Positions 23,624 to 32,962 of a stretch of DNA of 64,000 nt are shown one piece after another. The stretch's first letter is position 1, and each line of letters opens with the position of its first letter. The stretch covers positions 460,830 to 524,829 of the forward strand of contig JAHLKD010000024.1 in assembly GCA_025526935.1 (NCBI GenBank), given 5' to 3'. The notes beneath the pieces were generated by a model. The model ran no database searches. It had not been told where the DNA came from and saw nothing but the letters and a program-made list of their open reading frames with translations. This DNA is from Cladochytrium replicatum (lineage: Eukaryota > Chytridiomycota > Chytridiomycetes > Cladochytriales > Cladochytriaceae). The translations under genes and the position numbers were made by a program.

Positions 23624-23624
<1 letters not shown>
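23326..23624 (+). mobile_element. tRNA-derived SINE with LINE-A-like segment and poly(A) tail
   Basis: Box A (TGGCTCAGTCGG at 23337-23348) and box B (GGTTCGAATCC at 23381-23391) have near-consensus spacing. The head resembles tRNA-Lys (GACTTTT around the anticodon position) but cannot fold as an intact tRNA. A unique body follows. Positions 23500-23525 are identical to 28478-28503 in the LINE-A 3' UTR, and the element ends TTC followed by 14 A, as LINE-A tails end TTC plus A. This is the layout of a SINE mobilised by a partner LINE. It starts only a few bases from the 5' end of tRNA-Phe. Confidence 0.75.
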
Positions 23625-23679
<55 letters not shown>

Positions 23680-23684
23680 AATCA

Positions 23685-25081
23685 ATGCCGCCTCCCAGCG
23701 CTCCGCATGCGCAGCCGCCTGATGCGCCGCATGCCGCGCCGCCCGCCGCACCCCCGCTGTGCCCCCTGATGGACTTTCTGGTGGCACCGTGATTTTTGAG
23801 GCCCGTTCGCACCCCCGTGCCTCCTCTGTTGAAAATTCCGCTCCACAGCTTCCATTCTCTGCTCCTGCCTCTCCAATTCACTGGGCCGATGATGTGAATA
23901 TGGGGGAGGATGAAAATGCCGAATCACGTGACTTCCGATCACGTGACCGACGCGCCAAAAGACCTGCTGAACATGAATTGCCCCGTGGTCGCTCCCGTTC
24001 TCGTTCCCGATCACATCTGACGGGTGTCCGGGTTCTTGCTGCTGTGGCTGCTCCCTCGAGTGTTGCATCTCTGGCCGATCTCCGTGTCGTTCTCACTCAG
24101 ATGCGATCTGTTTGTGCAACCTTTGATCCGTTGGCGATGCTGGATCCTATGCTTGCACATTTGCCGAGGGACACTCCTGCTGAATTTTTTAGTGTTTGTC
24201 GTGATATGGCCGAGGATCTGGTGGGTCGCTTTGGGAGGCCGCTGCCTTCGCCTTCACCTCCGGTTGCCCCTGTCTCCCGCCATGATGATGTGGCTGCGCC
24301 TGTGTGCCTTCCCCCTAGACAACTGCATGGTAATCCTTCAATTCAGGACGATCTTGGGAACTCTGGTGCTCCTGGCCCTCGCCCCCCGTCTAGTCGACCT
24401 GCCCCACGTGGACCTCGTGGTCCACGCACTTATGCCGCTGCTGCTGCCAATGCCCGTGCCCGTGTGCTTGAGAGTCTCCCCACACTGAGTGCTGAATCTC
24501 GTACAGAAGCTGTCAGGACTGCCCTTGCTGGTCGTGACCCCACTTCGAATGTCAGCCTTCGTGGCCCTCGGCCTGTCGTATTCTATCCTCCGACCTCTCC
24601 GCTGCTGGTCTCCCCACCTGCTGATCTTCAGGCCCGTGTGGATGATTTGACCACTGTGTACATCAAGGACATCATGAGACAGCGGCTCGGCTTTGTGCGG
24701 ACCATGCTGAGGGCTCTCTTGGGCGATGAGGTGGTGCGTGGTATCTGCCACATCAGTTTCGTTGGTCGCAACATTGCTTCCTTTATCTGTATTTGCTCAA
24801 CCGCAATTGCTCTCCGTGCGCACTTCTCCACCCAGGAAGCTTCCACTGACGAATCAAACCCTGACTTTCTTCGCCGAGCCTCTACTCTGCCTTTGGAGCA
24901 GCGGGAGGCTGCGGTCAGGGAAGTTGTTCACAAGAGATATGCACATATCCTCAGTTCAGTTACTGATCCTGCTATTTTCCTGTATGTCCGTGGTCAGCTC
25001 CCCATGGATGCTCAGGAAACTGTGCTGGACAGTGCCCGCGGGATTGCGCGTCAGCCTCGCTCAACCCATCTTCGTCAATGA
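23685..25081 (+). CDS. LINE-A ORF1 protein (one-base frameshift near its start)
   Basis: The open frame runs 23759-25081 (440 codons from Met). The likely original start is ATG at 23685 (MPPPSAPHA...). The second copy (31745) reads from that ATG straight into PPDGLSGGTVIFE, because its C run near 31,787-31,792 has six C where this copy has five, so this copy carries a 1-nt deletion. The protein is Pro/Ala-rich with an Arg-Ser stretch (RGRSRSRSRSHL, near residue 80) and a more regular C-terminal half (VDDLTTVYIKDIMRQRLGF). No CCHC knuckle or RRM is recognised. Its presumed role is RNA binding in the retrotransposon RNP. The stop overlaps the ORF2 start as ATGA. Confidence 0.8.
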
Positions 25082-28000
25082 TTAGTGTTCGAGTTGGTAC
25101 CTTCAATTGTCGCAATTTGAGCTTTGGAGTTCTTGATTCACTGTTTCGTTTTATGCGCGCAAATCACATTGTTTTTCTGCTCCTGACTGAAACACACCTT
25201 TTTCCTTTAGACCCGCTGCCTTCTCCAGATTTGATTTTTGACACTCGTTTTTCTCCTGGGTCATCGGGCACACGACGGGCTGGTGTGGGAGTCTTGATCA
25301 ATCGCAGTCTTTGTAGAGCTTCTGATTTCCGTCTCGTTTCTAGTTATGGTGGCACCTCTCTATGGTTTACATTTCGTGGGCTTTTGGTTGGAGGGTATTA
25401 TTTGCCTCCGTGTGGTATTGCTCAGGACCCCTTCCTTGAAGAGTTTATTGCTTCACTTCCTCAACATGTCCCGTCGTCTCCGTGCCCTGTTCTTTTGTTG
25501 GGCGATTTCAATGCCCGTTTTTTAGCTACTGGTGATCATTCTTCAAATCGTAGGGGTAGGTTGTTTGAGCAATTTATTTCTGCCGCTAGTTTCTCTCTAG
25601 TTAAGCACCCTTCCTGTCATAACCCCACATTTTCTTCTCGCAATGGTGACTCCATTATCGATTTGTTGTTTGTCAATCCTCTGCTTCAATGTGATCCTAT
25701 TTCTTACATAGTTCATAGTCGTCTAGCCGACGGCGAGTTTATGCCTTGGGCTTCTGACCATTTTCCGGTTACAGCTGTTTTTTCTTTTGCTCCTCCCAAT
25801 GCCAGCGCTCCCTCTGCTGCACCCCCCCACAAGCGCTGGGCTGCTCATCTGTTGCGTGAACCTGCTGTCTTTCAAGCAATGGAGGATGTGGGACATTTGT
25901 TTTTTGATCCCACCCTTGCTGATGTCAATGCTGCACTCAGTCCAATTTTAGAAGCTCCCGCCTTTGCCCAAATGTCTGTGGATGTTGCACAGGGATGTAT
26001 TGACTCTGCATTGGATATTATTTTGTCCTTTGTTACTTCATGTGCTGCTTGTGTCATTGGACCCCCCAGTTTAGTTCGCCGTCGCCCTGCCCTGCCATTG
26101 TTGCCGCCGCATTTAGTGGCCTTGCGACGGAGCTACTTACTTGCTCATAAGCACTATTTAGCTGTTTCTTCCTGTGATGATCCTGATCCTGGTTTAGTTG
26201 AGTATTGCCGCTTGGAGCGTGACCGGCTATCGCGTGAGCGTGTCAAAGCTTTTCGTACTTGGTCTCTTTCTCAGCGAGCTCGAGAGGCTTCTGGCGACAA
26301 TATGTTTAGTTCTTCTCCTAGTTCTTTAACCGAGGTTAGCAAAGTTCTTTCCACCGCGCGTAGGTGTCATCAACGGCGCTCAGCTGCAAGTGGTTTATTG
26401 TCTGATCCTGCCTCTTTATCTCATTATCGCAATCACTTTGCCTCCGTTTATCAGACTCAGTTTGCACAATCCTCTGCCAGTGCAGAACACGTTCGTCTAC
26501 ATGCGCTGAATGATTCTGTGTCAGTTAGTGTTAGTGACTTTGTTTGTGCTATTCGTTCTTCCCCAAACAACTCTGCTCCTGGCTCAAACCATATTCCAGC
26601 TGAGTTATTTAAGCCATTAGCTTCTGATGTTGCTATCCTTTTTGTTCAACTTTCAAACGCTATTTTCCGTTCAGGTTTGTCGCCCTCTGCCTGGAATGCT
26701 GGCTTGTTGTTACCTGTTTGGAAGAATAAGGGTTCCATTGGTGATATTAGTCAGTACCGCCCCATTACTTTAACCAATGTTGATAGAAAAATCTTTGAGC
26801 GTACCCTGCTTCCTATGCTTGTAGCTCATGTTGGTAAACTTGATCCCGCCCAAGCTGGTTTCCAGGCCAATCGTTCAGGTGTTGAGTGTGTTTTTGCATT
26901 AGATGCTACCCTTCGACGGGCTTCCCGCACTGCTCTGCCTTATTGTGTTACTTTCTTAGATATTAAAGCAGCGTATGATACTGTGCATAGGCCTCTTTTG
27001 TGGGAACGTCTTCGTCAATTTCCCAGAATTCCAAACCGTTTGATCTCTGTTTTGATGAGTATGTTTGATCGTTGTTCTTCTCAGGTTGTTGTAGAGAATC
27101 GTTCTTCTGATTTGTTTTCGCTTCCACGAGGTCTTTTTCAAGGTTCTGTTTTGTCTCCGTTCTTGTACTCAGTTTTCATCAATCCTTTAGCACAGCTCCT
27201 TCGTCGTGAATCTTCTCATCTTGCTAGGTTTTCTTATAACACTCCTGTTTTCAATTCGTTGTTTTTTGCTGATGACATAGCTTTGTTTTCTGCCACCCCT
27301 GAGCAGGCCCAACGTGCATTGAAAATTTGTGAAGATTTTGCTTTAGCTTCTCATTTTGTGTTTTCACCTTCAAAGTGTGCTGTGTTATCTTCTCAACGGT
27401 TACCCACCCCCTTGAAGCTTCATGGCTCTGCCCTCCCTGTAGAGGTTTCATTTAGATACCTTGGTCACTATTTTACTATTGAAGGGTTTGATCTTGCTGC
27501 AACTATTGATCATCGCTTAGAGAAAGCTCGTGCCTCATTGTATCTTTTTGCACCTTATGTCTCGTACTTTGGTGGGTCTGCTCCTCGTGTTGCCAGGTTG
27601 TTGTTTTTGTCTTTTATTAGACCTTCACTTGAGTTTGGTTTAGCACTTATTCGGCCATCCACTGCTCAGCTTCAGGTACTCGAGCGTTTTTGTTATCATG
27701 CACTGTGTCGTCTGTTTTCGATAGCCCATACCACTTCGCGTGTTGGTTTGTTGCTGTTAGCGCAAATTCCTACTTTTGAGTTCAGGCTGAAGTACCTTCA
27801 GGCACGTATGTTTGCTCGCTGGTCTAGTGATTCCAGCCCTCTGTTACCAGCTGCTGTGTTGCAATTCTATCGGTCATCTCCAGTCGGTTATGGTTCATCT
27901 CCTTATTTTTCCGCTTGTCACAATGATCTCATTGTTCCTATGCCTGTTGTGCCCCCACTTCATCCGTTGATGTTGCATTTTCAGTCTTTAGCTGTTGCAC

Positions 28001-28458
28001 ATAATGGACCAATTGCAGTTTCGTTTGCCCCTGTCCGCAATTTGAAACTTCGCCACCCTTTGTTGCTACCCCCACACCAACATCTCCCAACAGTATGTCT
28101 TCGTTTGTTCCTGCTATATCGGCTTGGCCGCCTGTTTCCAAACCCCCGACCTTATTGTAGGAACTGTCATGATGCCCCTGAAGTGTCGCGTGCCCATGTC
28201 TCTGTGTGTCTACATTTGCGTGCTAGTTTGTCTGCTAGTTTTGATCTAGGCCCACCTGATGATCCCCGCCTACCTCTTGACATTGCAATTGATATGCTTT
28301 CACCACGGCCTTTTTATCCTTCCCCTGCTTTTTCCCAGTGGGTTCTTGTTCTTCGTGCACTTAACCGCATTTGGTCAAACTGTCTTGGTTATGAGTTAGT
28401 TTTGTCTCCAGCTCCTGATTGTATCTTGTCTGCTTTTGTTGATTTGGATATGCCTTAG
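25078..28458 (+). CDS. LINE-A ORF2: APE endonuclease and reverse transcriptase
   Basis: 1126 uninterrupted codons. Residues 1-235 are an endonuclease/exonuclease/phosphatase fold (VGTFNCRNLS, LLTETHLF, LLLGDFNARF, and WASDHFPVTAVF at its end). The reverse transcriptase spans about 480-790. Motif A is FLDIKAAYD, motif B GLFQGSVLSPFLYS and motif C FFADDIALF (about 728-736), with fingers sequence YRPITLTNVDRKIFE and thumb RYLGHYF. Near residue 1027 a C-x2-C-x9-H-x3-C knuckle (CRNCHDAPEVSRAHVSVC) matches the C-terminal zinc knuckle common in LINEs. All catalytic residues appear intact, so this ORF may be active even though ORF1 is shifted. Confidence 0.95.
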   Translation: MISVRVGTFNCRNLSFGVLDSLFRFMRANHIVFLLLTETHLFPLDPLPSPDLIFDTRFSPGSSGTRRAGVGVLINRSLCRASDFRLVSSYGGTSLWFTFRGLLVGGYYLPPCGIAQDPFLEEFIASLPQHVPSSPCPVLLLGDFNARFLATGDHSSNRRGRLFEQFISAASFSLVKHPSCHNPTFSSRNGDSIIDLLFVNPLLQCDPISYIVHSRLADGEFMPWASDHFPVTAVFSFAPPNASAPSAAPPHKRWAAHLLREPAVFQAMEDVGHLFFDPTLADVNAALSPILEAPAFAQMSVDVAQGCIDSALDIILSFVTSCAACVIGPPSLVRRRPALPLLPPHLVALRRSYLLAHKHYLAVSSCDDPDPGLVEYCRLERDRLSRERVKAFRTWSLSQRAREASGDNMFSSSPSSLTEVSKVLSTARRCHQRRSAASGLLSDPASLSHYRNHFASVYQTQFAQSSASAEHVRLHALNDSVSVSVSDFVCAIRSSPNNSAPGSNHIPAELFKPLASDVAILFVQLSNAIFRSGLSPSAWNAGLLLPVWKNKGSIGDISQYRPITLTNVDRKIFERTLLPMLVAHVGKLDPAQAGFQANRSGVECVFALDATLRRASRTALPYCVTFLDIKAAYDTVHRPLLWERLRQFPRIPNRLISVLMSMFDRCSSQVVVENRSSDLFSLPRGLFQGSVLSPFLYSVFINPLAQLLRRESSHLARFSYNTPVFNSLFFADDIALFSATPEQAQRALKICEDFALASHFVFSPSKCAVLSSQRLPTPLKLHGSALPVEVSFRYLGHYFTIEGFDLAATIDHRLEKARASLYLFAPYVSYFGGSAPRVARLLFLSFIRPSLEFGLALIRPSTAQLQVLERFCYHALCRLFSIAHTTSRVGLLLLAQIPTFEFRLKYLQARMFARWSSDSSPLLPAAVLQFYRSSPVGYGSSPYFSACHNDLIVPMPVVPPLHPLMLHFQSLAVAHNGPIAVSFAPVRNLKLRHPLLLPPHQHLPTVCLRLFLLYRLGRLFPNPRPYCRNCHDAPEVSRAHVSVCLHLRASLSASFDLGPPDDPRLPLDIAIDMLSPRPFYPSPAFSQWVLVLRALNRIWSNCLGYELVLSPAPDCILSAFVDLDMP

Positions 28459-28619
28459 TGTTTTGAAACATTTTACTTTTCCTACGGCTCGCACGGCTCC
28501 CCATGTGCTGCCAATTTACGTGTATTTTTACACTTGTATTTGGATTTTGCACCAGCGGGTGATATGTATTGGTTGGACAATAAATGCATATTATGAAGTT
28601 CAAAAAAAAAAAAAAAAAA

Positions 28620-28746
28620 TGTCCGACTTGCGCGCTTCCCTATGTGCTGGTCCACGACCATCTTGTAAGGCACTTTACTTTGGGTGTTGTTTATTGTTAT
28701 GCATTGTATGTGCAAATAAATAAATAATATTGTTCAAAAAAAAAAA
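28620..28746 (+). mobile_element. LINE-B 3' tail, severely 5'-truncated
   Basis: A roughly 115-bp stretch plus A tail matches the last part of the longer LINE-B at 31,245-31,355 (GTGCTGGTCCA.GACCATCTT, then AATAATATTGTT). It sits directly on the poly(A) of LINE-A copy 1, giving tail-on-tail stacking. Confidence 0.85.
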
Positions 28747-31355
28747 ACTTGGAATCTCCGATTGTTTAACAATCAAGTTATTCCATTGGAACTCACTTCA
28801 GGTCCCTGTGGGGACTTCTCTTTCTCGTGCAGTGGCCCAGGGAGCAATTGATTCCGCATTTCAAATTATAGTTGATTTTGTTGAGGCAGCAGCAGTTCTG
28901 ACATTGGGACCCCCAACACCTCGTCGTAGAGCACCAGCGACCACTCCTTTGCCCCCTGAGATTGCTTTGTTGCGTAGTAAGGCTCGTTCAGCATTCCGTG
29001 ACTATTATTCCCTCTTTCACCACAATTCTTCTGACCCTCTTCTTCCTTTTCTAAGAACTCGCCAACGTGATAGTCACAAAGCATTCAAATCAGCTCTGAG
29101 ATCACACAGGAGTAAGACAAAAGCAAAATTTTTTGATGACCCTAGTTCTTCATCAGTGCCTTCTCTTCTGAAACATGTGTCTCATGCTCGGCGCTGTGCT
29201 AACTTTCGTACTTCAGCTAATGGTTTAGACTTTGATCCTCAGTCTTTAGCCAAATATTCTGATCATTTTGCTAGTGTCTACAATGCTCAAGCTGCTGACC
29301 CAGTTTCACCTTCAATTGTTCTGTGTGATTTTCAGCTGCCATTGGATGTTGAAGCTTTTGTTCTAGCTATTAGGGACTGCCCTTTGGAGTCTGCCCTGGG
29401 TCATGATCGTCTCCCTGCAGAACTATATCGCCCAATACTAATTATCGCCCCATTACTCTTTCGTGTGTTGCCCGAAAAATTTTTGAGCGAGATTTGTTGC
29501 CACATCTTTATTCTGCTATCACGTCTCAACGCCCACTTGATGCTGCCCAAGCGGGATTTCAGTCACACCGCTCGGGAATGGAATGTGTTTTTGGTCTTCA
29601 GGCATGTATCTCCCGTGCGTCTAATGCCAAGGTTCCTTGGGTTGCTGGTTTTTTAGATATTCAAGCAGCTTATGACACCACAAATCGTGCAATTCTTTGG
29701 GCTGAGCTTCTTTCTAGGGGAGTACCGTTGCCATTTGTTTTTGTTTTGAAGTCTCTGTTTGATTTTTGTTCTTCCAGAGTGGTTGTTGCAAATTGTTTTT
29801 CAGATGCTTTTGATTTGTTTAGAGGTTTGTTTCAAGGTTCTGTTCTCAGTCCACTTCTCTATATCACTTTTCTTGATCCTCTACCTGGGCTCCTCCGACC
29901 ATTTGCCCCACCTATAACACTCTTTCATCCTGCCAAACCACGATATAATTCTTTTTTATTTGCAGATGATTTGGCCTTGTTTGCACTTACTTTGGATGCT
30001 ATGCAGGTTCTTCTCTCTGTTTGTGACCAGTTTGCCCAAGCTCGTGGTTTTTCTTTTGCTTCTTTGAAGTCTGTGATTCTCACAAAAATTCCTATTCCTG
30101 CTCATTCGCCTTTGCTTCTTCATGGTCAAACTCTGCCTGTCAAGCCTTCATTTCGTTATCTGGGTTGCTTTTTTGGAGATACTGGATTTGATGTTTCACT
30201 GACTATTTCCCATCGACTTGCCAAAGCGCGCGCAGCTTCTTTTCCTTTGCTTTGTTTTTCAAGGATGTTTGGTTCTCATTCTCTGGTTGTGGTTCGTCAT
30301 TTGTTTTTGTCTTTTATTCAACCTACGCTTGAATTTGGTTTATATTTTACTCTTCCCTCTGTTGCTGGTTGCAAACCAGTTCGGACTTTTATTCACCAAT
30401 GTTTGTGTCGATTTCTTCGCCTTTCATTTTCCACTTCAATTGCTGGGGTTTTACTGTTTTTTAAGTTTCCTGACCTTCAGTTTCGGCTTCAATATCTGCA
30501 GTTTCAGATGTTTCAAAGTTGGCTGGATGATGATGCCCCTGATATGGTTCACTCTATGTTATCATTCTTTCTTCACCAGGGAAAGCACTTTCGTTGTTCT
30601 CCTGTCCCTTTCAACAATCACTTCCTCTTCCCGGCTGCAAATGTTGTAGTTCCCAAACCTTCTGATGTTATGGCAAATCACTTTCACCAAGTAGCCTCAT
30701 CTGCCTATGGTTCTATAGCTGCTAGCTTTGCTCCCCTTGCATCTGCACACCCTCATGCGCTAGCAATTGCTCCTCCATGCTTCCCTATTTCGTCAATCTT
30801 GAGGCTTCTGCAGTATTGTGTTGGAAGTTTGTTTTATCACCCCCGCAAGCAGTGTTGTCGCTGCTGCACTGCAACTCTCTCTAGATCTCATGTTTTAGAA
30901 TGTTTGCGTCTTGACCTATTGTTGCCTCCAGTTCCTGTTCCTGTTTTACAACTTCCGCTTGAAGTTGCAATTGATAGCCTTCGTCCACTTTGCATTGTCA
31001 ACCCAGCGAATCTTGCACCGTTGTATCTAGTTTTTCGTTGTCTCCATAAGATTTGGCTTCACTGTATGGGTCTGCCATTAGAAGTTTCTCCTCCAGACTC
31101 CCTCTTTGGCCCTGCATTTGTGGATCTTTAACTTTTTCTTTTTTCATTAATTATTACTCACCTGTTTTTTTGGCACCTTAGCAGTATCTGACAGGTAGCC
31201 ACAGGTTTGAGTTTACATTCTCTGTTTTGCTTTGTTGCTTTTCCTTATGCTGCGCGCTCCCCTATGTGCTGGTCCATGACCATCTTGTAAGGCACCTTTG
31301 GGTGTTGTTTTTTGTTATGCATTGTGTGCAAAATTAACAATAATATTGTTAAAAA
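28747..31355 (+). pseudogene. LINE-B: 5'-truncated, internally deleted reverse-transcriptase element
   Basis: A related but distinct LINE. The first frame (to about 29,430) is the linker and RT N-terminus and ends at LPAELYRPI. The second (from about 29,440) resumes at NYRPITLSCVARKIFERDLL and runs to 31131. Compared with LINE-A, about 45-50 codons between AELxxP and xYRPIT are missing and the frame changes there, so RT is broken in the fingers. Downstream motifs are preserved: FLDIQAAYDT, GLFQGSVLSPLLY, FLFADDLALF, and a CRCC...H...C knuckle. The stop at 31129-31131 is followed by a roughly 220-bp 3' UTR and short A tail. Endonuclease and ORF1 are absent. The first 50 bp after the preceding A tail (28,748-28,800) are not LINE-B and are unexplained. 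Confidence 0.85.
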
Positions 31356-31471
31356 ATCATCATTCACTTAACCGATGCAGTTTTGTCTCCTACTCCTGAT
31401 TCAATCTCCACGTGCTGGTGGAAGTCGCAAGTGAAGAAAGAAATTTAATTCCCTCAATATTGCACTACAAT
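31356..31471. other. Short segment with a LINE-A scrap, downstream flank of tRNA-Ser
   Basis: Positions 31,378-31,405 resemble the end of LINE-A ORF2 (TTTTGTCTCC..CTCCTGATT). The rest is unique and lies 3' of the minus-strand tRNA-Ser gene. Confidence 0.6.
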
Positions 31472-31553
31472 CGTCGGCGCTAGGACTTGAACCTAGGCGG
31501 GGAAACCCCATGTGATTTCTAGTCACACTCCTTAACCACTCGGACACACCGAC
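31472..31553 (-). tRNA. tRNA-Ser(AGA): tRNA-Ser (AGA)
   Basis: A type II tRNA on the minus strand. The acceptor GTCGGTG pairs with CGCCGAC; the D arm contains CCGAGTGGTTAAGG; the anticodon stem TGTGA/TCACA encloses loop CTAGAAA (anticodon AGA); there is a long variable arm (GGGGTTTCCCC hairpin); the T arm is CTAGG-TTCAAGT-CCTAG; the discriminator is G. All Ser identity features are present and there is no intron. The LINE-A tail fragment begins about 5 bp from its 5' end. Confidence 0.93.
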
Positions 31554-31555
31554 TT

Positions 31556-31660
31556 AATTTTGCCGTTTTACGTGTATTTTTTCAATTGTATTTGGATATT
31601 GCACCAGCAGGTGATATGTATTGGTTGGACAATAAATACATATTATGAAGTTCCAAAAAA
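31556..31660 (+). mobile_element. LINE-A 3' tail fragment next to tRNA-Ser
   Basis: About 95 bp match the LINE-A 3' UTR (TTTACGTGTATTTTT through GGTTGGACAATAAATACATA) with a short A tail. This is an extreme 5' truncation inserted immediately upstream of the tRNA-Ser gene. Confidence 0.85.
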
Positions 31661-31690
31661 AAACTCTCTCTCTCTCTCTTCTCTGTCTCT

Positions 31691-31734
<44 letters not shown>

Positions 31735-32190
31735 TCAAAAATCAATGCCGCCTCCCAGCACTCCGCATGCCGCGCCGCCCTCCGCACCCCCCGCTGTGCC
31801 CCCTGATGGACTTTCTGGTGGCACCGTGATTTTTGAGGTCCGTTCGCGCCCCCGTGCCTCCTCTGTTGAAAATTCCGCTCCACAGCATCCATTCTCCGCT
31901 CCTGCCTCTCCAATTCGCTGGGCTGATGAATGTGAATATGGGGGAGGATGAAAATGCCGAATCACGTGACTTCCGATCACGTGACCCTGGCGCCAAAAGA
32001 CCTGCTGAACATGAAATTGCCCCGTGGTCGCTCCCGTTCTCGTTCGCGATCACATCTGCCCGGTGTCCGGGTTCTTGCTGCTGTGGCTGCTCCCTCGACT
32101 GTTGCATCTCTGGCTGATCTCTGTGTCGTTCTCACTCAGATGCAATCTGTTTGTGCCACCTTTGATCCGTTGGCGATGGTGGATCCTATG

Positions 32191-32667
32191 TGTTAAAAAC
32201 CAAGGGCTTCTCCGGCAGCGGTAGGGCGTGTTTAGCTGTACTGTAGCTAGCACAACAGCTCCAGGTTCCGTCTCTTGGCCCAGTACCTGTTCTCCCAGGT
32301 GTGTATATGCCTAATACTCCGACAGGCTGTACACTACACCCAAGCTGGTCAGGCAACCAGGGAATGCTGTGGTCAAAGACATTGGTCACATCAACTCCTA
32401 AATTCAAGTGAACAGTGCGTGTGGGCATACGTTGTGGTCAAAGACATTGGTCACATCAACTCAAAGGACCAAGCCACACCACATTCCCCACTAAATGCCA
32501 AGATCACTCCACACAGGACCTGCCAAACATGGATATAAATACATGAAATACAAGTCCATAAATAAGAATGAAGAGGGATTGACAAAAAATCTGTCAGGTC
32601 AAAGAGAAAAAAGACAACCCAAAGGATAACCCATATAGCAAACAGTCTGATATGCTAGTTTTTAGCA
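32191..32667. mobile_element. Solo LTR (family F) with 5-bp target duplication CTATG
   Basis: A 477-bp insertion in LINE-A copy 2. It starts TGTTAAAAAC and ends GTTTTTAGCA (imperfect inverted ends, TG...CA) and is bounded by CTATG on both sides (32186-32190 and 32668-32672); copy 1 has a single CTATG at the same place. It contains a duplicated 30-odd-bp block (GTGGTCAAAGACATTGGTCA around 32,371 and 32,434) and a TATA-like ATGGATATAAATAC. No coding part. Confidence 0.93.
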
Positions 32668-32902
32668 CTATGCTTGCACATTTGCCGAGGGACACTCCTG
32701 CTGAATTTTTAGTGTTTGTCGTGATATGGCCGAGGATCTGGTGGGTCGCTTTGGGAGGCCGCTGCCTTCGCCTTCACCTCTGGTTGCCCCTGTCTCCCGC
32801 CCTGATGATGTGGCTGTGCCTGTGTGCCTTCCCCCTAGACAACTGCATGGTAATCCTCCAATTCGGGACGATCTTGGGAACTCTGGTGCCCCTGGCCCTT
32901 GC

Positions 32903-32962
32903 CCCCCGTCTAGTCGACCTGCCCCCCGTCTAGTCGACCTGCCCCCCGTCTAGTCGACCTGC
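32903..32962. repeat. Threefold 20-bp tandem expansion in LINE-A copy 2 ORF1
   Basis: The unit CCCCCCGTCTAGTCGACCTG occurs three times in succession, where copy 1 (around 24,383) has it once. This is local slippage inside the dead copy. Confidence 0.9.

Larger units (their letters stand above)
23625..28619 (+). mobile_element. LINE-A copy 1: near full-length non-LTR retrotransposon
   Basis: The order is a (CT)n tract (23625-23676), ORF1, ORF2, a 3' UTR of about 140 bp (28459-28601) and an A tail (28602-28619). ORF1 and ORF2 overlap in ATGA. The 5' end lies directly on the poly(A) tail of the preceding SINE. A second copy starts with the same (CT)n followed by CAAAAATCAATGCCGCC, so that motif is part of the element or its preferred context. 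The element has an APE-type endonuclease, no RNase H that I can see, and a C-terminal zinc knuckle. Confidence 0.92.

Noticed and set aside
23625-23676. (CT)n tract as a stand-alone microsatellite or poly-Leu/Ser coding region
   Set aside because: It recurs at the start of both long LINE-A copies and is better explained as part of, or target for, the LINE. The Ser/Leu translation is meaningless.
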